Positions 25,524-35,020 are shown, numbered from the stretch's first letter. The stretch: 64,000 nucleotides of DNA from Negadavirga shengliensis (GCF_042652345.1 NZ_JBHSJJ010000001.1:62001-126000), one strand, 5' to 3'. Notes: generated by a model not told the origin, from the letters alone. Made by a program: numbers and translations.

Positions 25524-25676
25524 TTATTCAAATGGATTCAGTTCTTCTTTCTCCTCCTCTGTTGCTTCTACCAATTCAATCTTTACTCCGAAGTTATTAT
25601 CCTTTCTTTGGGAAAATGGTATGATTGCGCCTGCCAAGCCAACACCCGCAGAAGCCAGACCTATAACCGGTTTTAT
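25524..25676 (-). CDS. Possible small membrane protein overlapping glpF, with ATA start or frameshift
   Basis: Directly after glpF the minus strand has a 50-codon open frame that looks coding: a Gly/Ala-rich hydrophobic helix (KPVIGLASAGVGLAGAIIPF), a basic turn (SQRKDNN) and an acidic tail (EATEEEKEELNPFE), then TAA. No ATG, GTG or TTG lies at its beginning. The frame enters from inside glpF in another phase. An ATA codon overlaps the glpF stop exactly as ATGA overlaps do (ATAA), about 7 bases after an AGGTGG that could act as ribosome-binding site. Alternatives are a start at an internal TTG (14th codon), an ATG lost by mutation, or a C-terminal extension of GlpF reached by frameshift. I do not recognise the family. 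Confidence 0.45.
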   Translation of the reverse strand: MKPVIGLASAGVGLAGAIIPFSQRKDNNFGVKIELVEATEEEKEELNPFE

Positions 25677-26419
25677 ACTATTCCACCTGCCCCAAGAAGC
25701 AGGTATACGCCGGCCGCCAGTGCCGCACCTAAGATCGGACCCAGTATGGGCACCCAGCTATAATCCCAGTTACTACTCCCTTTTCCTTTTATCGGCAAAA
25801 GCTGATGCATCAGGCGTGGACCAAGGTCCCTTGCGGGATTGATGGCATAGCCGGTGGTACCCCCCAAGGCCAAACCTATTACCCATACCAAAAAAGCGAC
25901 CGGCAAAGCCCCCAGCGACCCCAGGCCTATGGGGGTGCCCGTACCGTCTTCGATCATAGGATCGGTTGAATAAAGAATGACAATAATCAAAACCGATGTA
26001 CCTACTATTTCAGAAATAAGGTTAGAAGGTGTGTTTCTGATGGCAGGTACCGTGCCGAAGGGCGCAAACTTCAGCCCCGGATCCTCAGTGACATCAAAAT
26101 GGTCTTTATAAACCAACCAAGCCACCCCGGAACCAAACATGGCCCCAAGCACCTGGGCCAGCACATATTTGGGAACCATCGCCCATTCAAAATCGCCGGA
26201 AATTGCCAAACCCACACTGACGGCCGGATTCAAATGGGCTCCGCTGTATGGACCAGCTACCACTACTCCGATAAAGACACCCAAGGCCCACGCCGTGGTG
26301 ATAACAATCCAGCCGGAATTATTGCCCTTTGTTTTGTTCAGGACTACATTGGCCACTACCCCGGAGCCCATCGCCAAAAGCAAGGATGTCCCTACAAATT
26401 CTGCTACAAAAATGTTCAT
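25673..26419 (-). CDS. glpF: Glycerol uptake facilitator (MIP/aquaglyceroporin family)
   Basis: 248 residues, six transmembrane helices and the two half-helix motifs HLNPAVS (~62-68) and INPARDLGPR (~195-204). The Asp following the second NPAR is the mark of glycerol facilitators as opposed to water-selective aquaporins. It passes glycerol into the cell, where GlpK, encoded immediately upstream (4-bp gap), phosphorylates it. The order glpD-glpK-glpF forms one operon divergent from a DeoR-type regulator. Confidence 0.95.
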   Translation of the reverse strand: MNIFVAEFVGTSLLLAMGSGVVANVVLNKTKGNNSGWIVITTAWALGVFIGVVVAGPYSGAHLNPAVSVGLAISGDFEWAMVPKYVLAQVLGAMFGSGVAWLVYKDHFDVTEDPGLKFAPFGTVPAIRNTPSNLISEIVGTSVLIIVILYSTDPMIEDGTGTPIGLGSLGALPVAFLVWVIGLALGGTTGYAINPARDLGPRLMHQLLPIKGKGSSNWDYSWVPILGPILGAALAAGVYLLLGAGGIV

Positions 26420-26422
26420 GAT

Positions 26423-27925
26423 TTATTCCGTTAACCAATTAAGTGTTCTTTCTACTGCTTTATGCCAAAAGTGCAGCAGCCTGTTGATTTCATGCTCATC
26501 CGCCTTCGGTTCAAAAGTTTTATCGGCTTTCCACAGATTCCTGATTTCCTCCTCGCTGTTCCAGTATCCCACAGCAAGGCCCGCCAAATAAGCCGCTCCA
26601 AGTGCCGTGGTTTCTGTGATCTGGGGCCTTTTTATAACACACCGGCTTAAATCAGCCTGGAATTGCATCAAAAAATCATTAGCGGCAGCACCTCCATCCA
26701 CCCTCATTTCTTCGGTGGCTTCCCCGGCATCTTTTTCCATAGCCTTCAGGACGTCATAGACCTGATAAGCAATGGCCTCCAGCGCCGCCCTGACCATATG
26801 GGCACGGGTAGTCCCCCTGGTAATGCCAAAGAACGTACCCCGGGCGTCCTGGTCCCAATACGGAGCTCCCAGCCCTGTCAATGCAGGAACAAAATATACC
26901 CCATCGTTATCTTTCAGTCCAGCGGCCATCTCCTTACTGTCAGAAGCATCTTTTATGATGGAAACACCATCCCTCAGCCACTGTATGGCGGCGCCGCCTA
27001 TAAATACACTTCCCTCCAGCGCGTAGTCTACTTTATCCCCGATCTGCCAGGCAATGGTGGTCAACAGCTTATTCCTTGACTTGACCGGCTTATCCCCGGT
27101 ATTCATTACCAAAAAGCAGCCGGTACCATAGGTGGTTTTGGCCATGCCAGGGCGGGTGCATAATTGACCGAAAAGTGCCGCTTGTTGATCGCCCGCAATG
27201 CCTGCAATCGGAATTTTGGCCGACAACAGGTTTCCGGAGGTGGTACAGTAGACCTCGCTGCTGGATCTCACTTCCGGTAAAATTGATGCTGGAATTTCAA
27301 AAAGGGTCAACAAATCCTCATCCCAACAGCGCTCGTGTATGTTAAATACCATCGTTCTGCTGGCGTTCGTAATATCGGTGAGGTGTTCCTTGCCTCCTGT
27401 CATTTTCCATATCAGCCAGCTATCCACGGTTCCAAAACACACTTCGCCCCTATCGGCTTTTTCTCTGGCACCCTCCACGTTATCCAATATCCACTTGATT
27501 TTGGTGGCGGAAAAATACGCATCGATTACCAACCCCGTTTTTTCGCTGACCAGGTTTACATGTCCCTTTTCCTTTAATTCATTGCAGTAAGCTGAGGTAC
27601 GGCGATCCTGCCATACAATGGCGTTATACAGAGGTTCACTGGTATTTCTGTCCCAAAGTATGGTGGTTTCCCGCTGATTCGTAATGCCTATCCCTGCAAT
27701 TTGATGGGGACTGATATTGGCCTTCGTAATCGCCTCTGTTGCTACTGTGGCTTGTGTAGACCATATTTCCTTCGGATCATGCTCCACCCAACCGGTATGG
27801 GGAAAAATCTGTTCAAAATCCTTTTGGGCGATGGCCATTATATGGCCGTTTTTATCAAAAATAATCGCTCTGGAACTGGTGGTCCCTTGGTCCAGGGCCA
27901 TGATGAATTGGTTATTTTGGCTCAT
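26423..27925 (-). CDS. glpK: Glycerol kinase
   Basis: 500 residues, typical length. FGGY kinase marks are present: N-terminal phosphate loop MALDQGTTSSRAIIFD, GITNQRETTILWDR, GAPYWDQDARGTFFGITRGT and the C-terminal adenosine-binding MRVDGGAAANDFLMQFQADL. It converts glycerol and ATP to glycerol 3-phosphate, the substrate of GlpD. It lies 9 bp after glpD and 3 bp before glpF. Confidence 0.97.
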   Translation of the reverse strand: MSQNNQFIMALDQGTTSSRAIIFDKNGHIMAIAQKDFEQIFPHTGWVEHDPKEIWSTQATVATEAITKANISPHQIAGIGITNQRETTILWDRNTSEPLYNAIVWQDRRTSAYCNELKEKGHVNLVSEKTGLVIDAYFSATKIKWILDNVEGAREKADRGEVCFGTVDSWLIWKMTGGKEHLTDITNASRTMVFNIHERCWDEDLLTLFEIPASILPEVRSSSEVYCTTSGNLLSAKIPIAGIAGDQQAALFGQLCTRPGMAKTTYGTGCFLVMNTGDKPVKSRNKLLTTIAWQIGDKVDYALEGSVFIGGAAIQWLRDGVSIIKDASDSKEMAAGLKDNDGVYFVPALTGLGAPYWDQDARGTFFGITRGTTRAHMVRAALEAIAYQVYDVLKAMEKDAGEATEEMRVDGGAAANDFLMQFQADLSRCVIKRPQITETTALGAAYLAGLAVGYWNSEEEIRNLWKADKTFEPKADEHEINRLLHFWHKAVERTLNWLTE

Positions 27926-27934
27926 GGGTGTTCG

Positions 27935-29497
27935 TCAATCAATTAAATATTTCTTCGCTAATTTATTAAATTCCTCTAATTCTGACGCTATCCAGGTTTT
28001 ATCTTTACCTAATTCAGCCGCCATGAGTTCAGCCACCTCTTCTGCCATGGCCATGGCAGCGCATGCATCCAAAAGCAATATCCTTATTCTTCTGGACAAA
28101 AAATCCTCTACCCTCTGGGCCATCTCCTCCCTCACCGCCCATATCACCTCACCCCTGGTATAGGGATAGTCCGGATGGAGTGGCTTTGCAAGGTCAGGGC
28201 ACTCTTTTTGAAGATCCAATACCTTCTGTGCGTCCGAACCATAGACCCTCATATGTCCCTCAGGAGCTTGGTTGGTATGTCCGTGAAGTTTTAAATCTGC
28301 GGACCGACTGCCGGTATTTTTAAGTTTGTGTAAACTGAAATGCTTATCCACGGTGTCCTCGCCCATTTTTCTAAAAGTAGTCCACTTTCCTCCTGTCAGG
28401 GTTATCAGGTTACTATCTGACACCAGCACTTTATGACTTCTCGAAATCTCTTTTGTTTTTGTACTTCCTTCTTTAGGGGCAGCCAGTGGACGAAGTCCGG
28501 CAAAAACCGAAAGCACATCCTCCCTTGTAGGTTTTTGTAAAAGAAACTGTCCGGCAGTATCGAGGATAAAATCTATCTCGGAGGCCAAAGGCCTGGGTTC
28601 CAACTTAGGCTTTTTCCTCAGCGTATCAGTAGTTCCCACCACCAGTTTCCCCTGCCAGGGAACAGCAAAAAGCACCCGGCCGTCGGAAGTCTGCGGAATC
28701 ATCAGCGCATCCTTGCCTCCCAAGAAGGCCCTATCCAAAACCAGATGTACTCCCTGGCTGGGCTGTATCATTTTTTCAGCGTCCGGATGGTCCATTTTCA
28801 AAATTTTGTCGGCAAAAACGCCAGTGGCATTGATGACAGATCTGGCTTTAACCCGGTAATTGCGTCTATTGATCAAATCCCGGAAGACAAGGCCGTCAAT
28901 CTTCCTTTTCTCATTTTTGGTCAGTTTATTGACCCTGGCATAATTCAGTATGCATCCCCCCATCTCATTACATGTCAGGGCAATCATTACCGCTAACCTG
29001 GCATCATCAAATTGGCCATCATGGTAAACTATCCCTCCCCTTAGCCCGTCTCTTTTTACCGCCGGAAGCCGATTGATCGTTTCTTCTTTTGAGATAAACC
29101 GCGATTTTCCTAACCTCAAACTCCCCGCCATCCAGTCATATATTTTTAGTCCCAAGGAATATTTCCATCTGTCGAATACCGAATACACAGGTATGATAAA
29201 AGGTTGGTTTTCTGTAAGGTGCGGCGCGTTTCGCAACAACCGGCCTCTCTCTTTCAGGGCTTCCAAAACCAACCCGATTTCCCCTTGAGCCAGGTACCGT
29301 ACACCACCGTGTACCAATTTGGTGCTTCTGCTGGATGTGCCTTTGGCAAAATCCGCTTTCTCCAGAAGAAGCACTTTTAGCCCCCGGGACAGGCCGTCCA
29401 AAGCAACACCAAGCCCGGAAGCCCCTCCCCCTATTACTGCCAAATCCCATACCTGATCAGGATCACCAACAAATTTCAGGTTTTCATTTCTATCCAT
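27935..29497 (-). CDS. glpD: Glycerol-3-phosphate dehydrogenase (FAD, respiratory)
   Basis: 520 residues. The N-terminal FAD-binding motif DLAVIGGGASGLGVALDGL (residues ~18-36) and the family signature SSRSTKLVHGGVRYL are clear. The C-terminal helical domain (CPDLAKPLHPDYPYTRGEVIWAVREEMAQRVEDFLSRR region) is the DAO_C part. It oxidises glycerol 3-phosphate to dihydroxyacetone phosphate and feeds electrons to quinone at the membrane. It is the first gene of the glpDKF operon. An operator-like array lies in the 114 bp between it and the divergent regulator gene. Confidence 0.95.
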   Translation of the reverse strand: MDRNENLKFVGDPDQVWDLAVIGGGASGLGVALDGLSRGLKVLLLEKADFAKGTSSRSTKLVHGGVRYLAQGEIGLVLEALKERGRLLRNAPHLTENQPFIIPVYSVFDRWKYSLGLKIYDWMAGSLRLGKSRFISKEETINRLPAVKRDGLRGGIVYHDGQFDDARLAVMIALTCNEMGGCILNYARVNKLTKNEKRKIDGLVFRDLINRRNYRVKARSVINATGVFADKILKMDHPDAEKMIQPSQGVHLVLDRAFLGGKDALMIPQTSDGRVLFAVPWQGKLVVGTTDTLRKKPKLEPRPLASEIDFILDTAGQFLLQKPTREDVLSVFAGLRPLAAPKEGSTKTKEISRSHKVLVSDSNLITLTGGKWTTFRKMGEDTVDKHFSLHKLKNTGSRSADLKLHGHTNQAPEGHMRVYGSDAQKVLDLQKECPDLAKPLHPDYPYTRGEVIWAVREEMAQRVEDFLSRRIRILLLDACAAMAMAEEVAELMAAELGKDKTWIASELEEFNKLAKKYLID

Positions 29498-29526
29498 TAT
29501 TTCCTAATTCTGCTACTAAAGTAATA

Positions 29527-29570
29527 CAAAAAGAAACAAAAAGTAATCAAAAGGAAATAAAATTATTTCC
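29527..29570. promoter_or_regulatory. Operator-like repeat array between glpD and the DeoR-type regulator
   Basis: Three direct repeats of CAAAA(A)G begin at 29527, 29537 and 29548, i.e. at 10-11 bp helical spacing. They run into an 18-bp inverted repeat GGAAATAAAATTATTTCC (29553-29570) with perfect 8-bp arms. The array sits in the only regulatory gap of the divergent operons, where a DeoR-type repressor of glp genes would act. I expect glycerol 3-phosphate as inducer by analogy with GlpR. Confidence 0.6.
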
Positions 29571-29611
29571 ATCTATTTACTTTGGTAAATATTTCTTAAT
29601 TTGAAAAGCAA

Positions 29612-30373
29612 ATGGTAATCGCGGAAAGACATAAATATATACTGGACAAATTGCAGCGGGCCGGATATGTTAGCGTGGCCGAGCTCAGCAAAGAGATGAA
29701 CGTCACGATGGTGACCGTGCGTAAAGACCTGAAGATATTGGAGGACAAAGGTTTGCTTTACCGTACGCATGGCAGTGCGACACCGGTGGCCCCCTACGTC
29801 AACGACCGTTCGGTTAATGAAAAAAAACTGGTGAATGTAGAAGAGAAACAGGCAATCGCCAAAGAGGCCGCCTCGATGTTAAAAGAAAATGAAGCGATCA
29901 TCATTGGCTCGGGCACTACGGTTGTGGCATTTGCACAGGCTATCCCTAAAAATTTTCCGCTCACCGTACTGACGGGGGCCATGAACGTGACCATGACCTT
30001 AGTGGACTATCCAAACGTGGAACTGGTACAATTGGGAGGGGTGGTCCGGAAAAGCAGCAGTTCGGTAGTAGGTCATTTTGCCGAAGAAATGGTCAGGGAT
30101 TTTGCCTGTAGCAAGCTGTTTCTCAGTGTGGATGGTATTGATCCGGACTTTGGATTAACCACCTCTAATATGATGGAGGCGCATTTAAATTCCAAAATGA
30201 TCCAGGCAGTCCAAAAAACCATCATCCTGGCTGATTCCAGCAAATTCGGGAAAAAAGGATTTGGGAAAATTGCCTCCCTGGAAGACATTGATATCATTAT
30301 TTCCGACAAGGCCCTTTCCCCTCATTACGTAAGCACCTTGGAAGAAAAGGGTATAGAAGTCTTTTTGGTGTAA
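29612..30373 (+). CDS. DeoR-family transcriptional regulator (GlpR-like)
   Basis: 253 residues. N-terminal winged helix-turn-helix of the DeoR type (ERHKYILDKLQRAGYVSVAELSKEMNVTMVTVRKDLKILEDKGLLYRTHG in sequence; residues ~5-55), then the C-terminal sugar-phosphate isomerase-like sensor domain with IIIGSGTTVVAFAQAI, LQLGG-type VQLGGVVRKSSSSVVG and the closing KAL region. Divergent position next to glpD-glpK-glpF makes it the probable glycerol 3-phosphate-responsive repressor of that operon, and probably of itself. Confidence 0.9.
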   Translation: MVIAERHKYILDKLQRAGYVSVAELSKEMNVTMVTVRKDLKILEDKGLLYRTHGSATPVAPYVNDRSVNEKKLVNVEEKQAIAKEAASMLKENEAIIIGSGTTVVAFAQAIPKNFPLTVLTGAMNVTMTLVDYPNVELVQLGGVVRKSSSSVVGHFAEEMVRDFACSKLFLSVDGIDPDFGLTTSNMMEAHLNSKMIQAVQKTIILADSSKFGKKGFGKIASLEDIDIIISDKALSPHYVSTLEEKGIEVFLV

Positions 30374-30388
30374 TCCTCGCAGACAACA

Positions 30389-30490
30389 GGGATGAGAATA
30401 ATTTGGCTGAAATTACGATTTGGGAAACGATTCGATGATCTGGATCATTTCATGAAATCCTTATCAATCAGGGGAATGGGTGGACATAAG
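30389..30490. repeat. Intergenic repeat element, copy C
   Basis: Aligns by eye with 14298-14391 of copy A: similar GGATaAG.ATAAT beginning, TGAAATTA, CATTTCA..AAATCC, TCAATC.G.GGAAT and GTGGACA.AA ending. In one frame both copies read D-L-x-H-F-x-K-S-x-S-I-R-G-x-x-G-x-K, but neither has a plausible gene around it. It lies between the convergent regulator and MscS genes. Confidence 0.6.
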
Positions 30491-30529
30491 ATTGGCCTGT
30501 TAACAAGGAAATCCATCCTTGACTTGACA

Positions 30530-32197
30530 TTAGGCCTTTCCGGATTCTCCGCTGATAAACTGCTGCAACCGCTTTTCATAAACGGCTTTCCCGTCTTCAT
30601 ATATGGGGGTAAGCCCCTTTTTCTCCGGGAAATTCTCCATATGCAAGGTCTGCGTGGGAAACGCAAACCGAACCCCAAGCTGATTGGCCAGGCGGATGAT
30701 GGACAGCAACAGGTCCTCTCTCGCCTTCAACTCCTCAGGCCAAGTTGGAACCTCGAAAAACACATAGAACATCACATCAAGGCTGTATGCAGAAAGGTTA
30801 TTCAGGTAAATGTTATAATAATCCTTTCTGGTTTGGGAATGGTTCTTGACCACTTCTCTCAATCCCTCCACAAACACCTCTATCAGCTCCGGAGGCGTAT
30901 CATAAGTAATCGTAATCTGGGTGTAAAAACGCCTGTATTTCCGTAACCCGTGATTGTCTATGGTGGCGTCCGCAATTTTTCCGTTTGGGATGTACATCAG
31001 GGAATTACGGAAAGTACGCACCCTGGTCGAACGGAACCCCACTTCCTCCACCGTGCCATCGACATCCCCACTGGTGATCCAGTCACCTACCTGAAAAGGC
31101 TTATCAATAAAGATCATGACCGATCCAAAAAAGTTTTTGATGGTATCCTGCGCCGCCAGTGCAAATGCCAGCCCCCCAATGGAGAGCCCCGTCAGAAACG
31201 GCACAATGTCTACCCTTAGTCCATACTTAAGGATAAATAACGACCCAACGACAATCACAAATGCCTTAAGCGTTTTTCTTACCAAAGGTACCAGCTGATC
31301 ATCCAGCGTAGAAGTCGTTCTCTCGGCCATCCTTGCGAGATAAGCAGAAAAAACATCTACCAGTTTGTAAAAAATAATCGTAACAATGAATGGCTTAGCG
31401 GCATTCAACAGAATGGTGATCCAGGAGACCACGGTTATAGGAAGCTGTAATACCCTAACAAAAATCGCCAGCAGCGACACAATAATATAAATGCTGACTA
31501 CTCTGGCCACCGGCAACAGGTATTTCTCGGCCACATGTCCGTAGCCAGCCTTCGTAAGCATATAATAAATTCCTCTATCCACAATGAACGTGAATAGTTT
31601 GTGACTGGTAATGATGATCAGTATCAAAAAGAAAATGCCCACCAACTGCCAGAAATGCAGCCCAAAGTAAACCCGGTTTCCAAGTTTAGGCAGCAAATTC
31701 AAGAGCCGCGCCGTTCCGAAAGGGTAGGTTTCCTGGTGAAGCGCCTCAATTTGATTCACGGTAAATCCCGAAAACTTCCACTGATCCCCAACCTTTTCCA
31801 AAAAAATGGCCGGTAACGCAAGCTCATCGAAGAAATACAAATGTTGGTTATTCCGTAGCGTATCTCTGAAATCCGGATCATTAGGCACTTCATTTATCCG
31901 CACATAAATTCCCCTGCCGTCAAAAATCTGCTTCAGTTTTATCGCTGCTGATTCGGCGTTAAAATACCGGTCCTGTCCTCTCAAATTAAGTGTTTGAGCC
32001 GCGATTTCCGGATGATAGTGTTCTTCACTTAAGTTATAAAAAAAAGTAAGGGTAGCATGATAAGGGGTACTCAGGTTGTTGTGATCGCTGGTATCCAAAG
32101 CCGCCGGGGGGGAGACATCAAAGAATTGGGCATGCAGAGGTCCCGCAGCCAGTCCCAAAAAGATATATATTAAAAACTTAAACGTATGTACTCCCAT
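30530..32197 (-). CDS. Mechanosensitive ion channel of the MscS family, with periplasmic N-terminal domain
   Basis: 555 residues. Signal peptide (1-24, ending LHAQ), a periplasmic domain of ~150 residues, several transmembrane helices (~185-330), then the MscS core: pore-lining TM3 with GLSIGGLAFALAAQDTIKNFFGSVMIFIDKPFQVGDWI, the beta domain (GTVEEVGFRSTRVRTFRNSLMYIPNG) and the C-terminal alpha/beta cage. E. coli MscS is 286 aa, so this is one of the larger paralogue types. It opens under membrane tension to release osmolytes. The C-terminal end is close to repeat copy C. Confidence 0.93.
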   Translation of the reverse strand: MGVHTFKFLIYIFLGLAAGPLHAQFFDVSPPAALDTSDHNNLSTPYHATLTFFYNLSEEHYHPEIAAQTLNLRGQDRYFNAESAAIKLKQIFDGRGIYVRINEVPNDPDFRDTLRNNQHLYFFDELALPAIFLEKVGDQWKFSGFTVNQIEALHQETYPFGTARLLNLLPKLGNRVYFGLHFWQLVGIFFLILIIITSHKLFTFIVDRGIYYMLTKAGYGHVAEKYLLPVARVVSIYIIVSLLAIFVRVLQLPITVVSWITILLNAAKPFIVTIIFYKLVDVFSAYLARMAERTTSTLDDQLVPLVRKTLKAFVIVVGSLFILKYGLRVDIVPFLTGLSIGGLAFALAAQDTIKNFFGSVMIFIDKPFQVGDWITSGDVDGTVEEVGFRSTRVRTFRNSLMYIPNGKIADATIDNHGLRKYRRFYTQITITYDTPPELIEVFVEGLREVVKNHSQTRKDYYNIYLNNLSAYSLDVMFYVFFEVPTWPEELKAREDLLLSIIRLANQLGVRFAFPTQTLHMENFPEKKGLTPIYEDGKAVYEKRLQQFISGESGKA

Positions 32198-32255
32198 TTT
32201 TTCGAAATATTAATTGCCGCGCTAAGGTAAAAATTTATCCCTCTATCTGCCAGTT

Positions 32256-34988
32256 TTACAAGGGCAATCTATATTCGGAAAGCCGGTTTTCATGAACCGC
32301 CATAATGGTATATTCGTTTCTGCTTCCCGAATAACTGATCCATATGCTTTTCCCGGAATTCAATGGCACCTGGTTGATTAAGGCGCCGCTGCCATCATAT
32401 AAATAGGTAAATTCCTGGATCTTATCGATTACTACAAATATCCTGTTATCGGCACCAAATGAAAAAAACTGAAATTCCAGATCGTCTGTTGACATATTTT
32501 TTTCGAACACGATTTCTTCTCTTCGGTCAAGAACCGTCAGTTTGTTGAATTCTTCTATTACGAATGTAAAACGGAGCCCGTTTTGATCCTTCACCAGCCT
32601 GAACCTGGTGTCCTTATCGGGCCTCAGTAACTGGTTTCGATAGGTCAACTCCCCTTTAAAGTTGGCTTTTACTACCTCTCCTGCATCGTTCAACGTTACG
32701 ATTCTGGACGATGTGGAAACCTCCTCTTCCTCCAATGCATATTCAGAAGAAAGTGATTCTCCCAAACGGACAGCACTTCCTGTCCTGGATTCACCTTTCC
32801 TATTCCATAAAGCCAAATTACCGTTTTTATGGAGTGACACCATATAGTCCCCCAAGGAGGGGATCCGGTGGTGAGAGGGTTTTACGGACAAAGGGCCGGA
32901 TGTAGGTCTCGGGTCCCATCCATCCAAAAGGCTCCCATATTGGTCATAAACATAGAGATTGCCAAGACTGTCAGCCAGAAAATACCTGTAATCCTTCGTG
33001 TTGTCATAATCCACCAAATCAAAAAACTCCAGCCGGCCTTCTCCCCTGAACCGTATAGGGTAACCGGGCAATAGATCCCCAAACCTGTCAAAAGCATATA
33101 TGCCGTTGCCGGTAGCGAAAACCAGTTGTAATTTGTTATTCTTGTAATAATCAATTTGATAAACTTGTCCCAACATTCTTTCCCCTAAGAAATAAGAGAA
33201 GACAACTTCCCCTTCGCTGCTCACTAAGTGAATACCCAGGTCTTCGTCCTGGATGAGATATTCTGTACTTCGGTCATTAAAATTTTGAAGGGCCACAGGC
33301 GCGCTGATGATGGGTTTATCAAACGAGGTAGCCCGGATTTCATTCAATTGAAGGGCCTTTCCGGGGAGTTGAGGGCCTAATTCATATTCGAATGCAGCAT
33401 TTAGCTTGACCTTTCCATTTTCGGGAATCATGCCAAAAGAAAAAAGCTTAAAAGACTGAAACAACGGAGCATATTTTTGAAAAAGAGAAGTCCACGAAGC
33501 CGCGCTATTGGCCGAAAGGGTAGTATAAAACTTTTCGTTGTTGATCAACACATGATAGGGAAACTCACGGTCCAGTGCATCCAATCTTTTTTTCTGGGCC
33601 AGGGATTTGCCCCATGTATTGTCATTGTATATGTCATCTATAAAATTCTTGATGGCCCTGATGCTGTTGGCCAATACCAGTGTATTGTCCACTACCGTAA
33701 TATAAGTATTTGAAAATCCCGAGAAATTCCCCTCAAACAAATAGGCTGGAAACTCCTCCGCTGTCATTAAAAAAATTTCATGACCAAGATACATTTCCCG
33801 AAACAGTTGAGAGGTTTCCCCCTGGTGCTGCTTTATACTGAAATTCCATAAAAATCCCCTTGATTTAAGTGCATCCGTACTTTTCAGCAACAACACTTTA
33901 TTCATATTGCCCGTGGAGAAGTCTTCTTCGGTAAGCAAAGCAATTTCACCGGAAAGCGTGCTGAAAAACGCTTCAACCGCAAACTCCTCTTCCAGCTCTG
34001 CCTTAACCGTGGATCTTGCTTCAAAAGCTTTGTTGACAGGAAACTTAAAATCAGTCAGATTATCTATCAGGTACTGATGAAGCACAGCAGTTCTGTTGCT
34101 GATTTGATTGGCAAATACGGTTTTATTGAACTTTCTTCCAACCTTGCTTGTAAAACCTGCTTCTCCATCCACAAACAAATCCCCCCTCAACAATACTGAA
34201 GTGTCTGTAAAACCCGGCAGTAAGTTGGCTGAAAAGCCGTTGTCAGACAGTTCTCTCACCAGTACGTCCCCCTTTTCCGAAGAAACAGCATCAACCAACC
34301 CTGCAAATCCATTTCCAGTGATCCTCAATATCCCACTTCCTGAGGGCTGGGGCTGATGTTTATACAGGTGAGGGAATCCCTCCCTGAAGCTTTTCAATTC
34401 ACCGGACATGCCATAACGGATGCCGTCTTCCACCAAAAATGAAGCATAACTGCCTATCAACACGTTTTTATACACCGCATAGGTAAAGGTTTTGCCATGG
34501 CTGGTACGGGGTGTGGATTCATAAATAGTGACGCCGCTGTAGTTTCTGGTTTTGACATTTACCTGCCCACCCATCCGGGTTTCCATATCCTTAAGAAACT
34601 CCAAAAAACCTTTATCCTGAAAAGTTACGGAGAACAAAAAACCGTATTCTTCTCTGCCGACGGGGTGCAGGGATACCGTGAATTTATGTCCTTTGAATGC
34701 TTTATCCAGGTTTCCGGATTTCCCGGCCAGACTGTCCAGATGGATCAACTGGGCTTCCAATGCCTTTAAGGCAGGCAATTCGGTCAATCTACTCCAAATC
34801 GGCTGGTTCACCAGTTGGTTCCATACGCTGACCGGTTCGTAGGTCTCGAAGACAAACACCGCATTGGCAGACACCAGGTCTGCGCCATCCACTTTGGCCT
34901 GCAAAACATCAGTCCTGAAAACCAGGTATGCTGCGACAAGCAAAACCAGCACCAACATTATCCCAAGGACATTTTTTAGTTGACCCAC
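32256..34988 (-). CDS. Membrane-anchored DUF3352-like protein with C-terminal propeller-like region
   Basis: 910 residues. One N-terminal transmembrane helix (~6-24) anchors a long periplasmic or extracytoplasmic body. Residues ~40-560 resemble DUF3352-type proteins (ANAVFVFETYEPVSVWNQLVNQPIWSRL, TLVLANSIRAIKNFIDDI). Residues ~600-900 contain repeated blades with Gly-Asp-Leu-x-x-Gly-Tyr-Pro and DSLGNLYVYDQYGSLLDGW, typical of beta-propellers of the PQQ/VCBS type. Function unknown. It lies 58 bp upstream of the mscS-like gene on the same strand and may be co-transcribed with it. Confidence 0.7.
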   Translation of the reverse strand: MGQLKNVLGIMLVLVLLVAAYLVFRTDVLQAKVDGADLVSANAVFVFETYEPVSVWNQLVNQPIWSRLTELPALKALEAQLIHLDSLAGKSGNLDKAFKGHKFTVSLHPVGREEYGFLFSVTFQDKGFLEFLKDMETRMGGQVNVKTRNYSGVTIYESTPRTSHGKTFTYAVYKNVLIGSYASFLVEDGIRYGMSGELKSFREGFPHLYKHQPQPSGSGILRITGNGFAGLVDAVSSEKGDVLVRELSDNGFSANLLPGFTDTSVLLRGDLFVDGEAGFTSKVGRKFNKTVFANQISNRTAVLHQYLIDNLTDFKFPVNKAFEARSTVKAELEEEFAVEAFFSTLSGEIALLTEEDFSTGNMNKVLLLKSTDALKSRGFLWNFSIKQHQGETSQLFREMYLGHEIFLMTAEEFPAYLFEGNFSGFSNTYITVVDNTLVLANSIRAIKNFIDDIYNDNTWGKSLAQKKRLDALDREFPYHVLINNEKFYTTLSANSAASWTSLFQKYAPLFQSFKLFSFGMIPENGKVKLNAAFEYELGPQLPGKALQLNEIRATSFDKPIISAPVALQNFNDRSTEYLIQDEDLGIHLVSSEGEVVFSYFLGERMLGQVYQIDYYKNNKLQLVFATGNGIYAFDRFGDLLPGYPIRFRGEGRLEFFDLVDYDNTKDYRYFLADSLGNLYVYDQYGSLLDGWDPRPTSGPLSVKPSHHRIPSLGDYMVSLHKNGNLALWNRKGESRTGSAVRLGESLSSEYALEEEEVSTSSRIVTLNDAGEVVKANFKGELTYRNQLLRPDKDTRFRLVKDQNGLRFTFVIEEFNKLTVLDRREEIVFEKNMSTDDLEFQFFSFGADNRIFVVIDKIQEFTYLYDGSGALINQVPLNSGKSIWISYSGSRNEYTIMAVHENRLSEYRLPL

Positions 34989-35020
34989 TGCCTCATTTTT
35001 TTAAACCAACGAAAGTATAC

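Noticed and set aside
30392..30946. 184-codon frame next to the mscS-like gene
   Set aside because: It is repeat copy C plus the antisense strand of the mscS-like gene.
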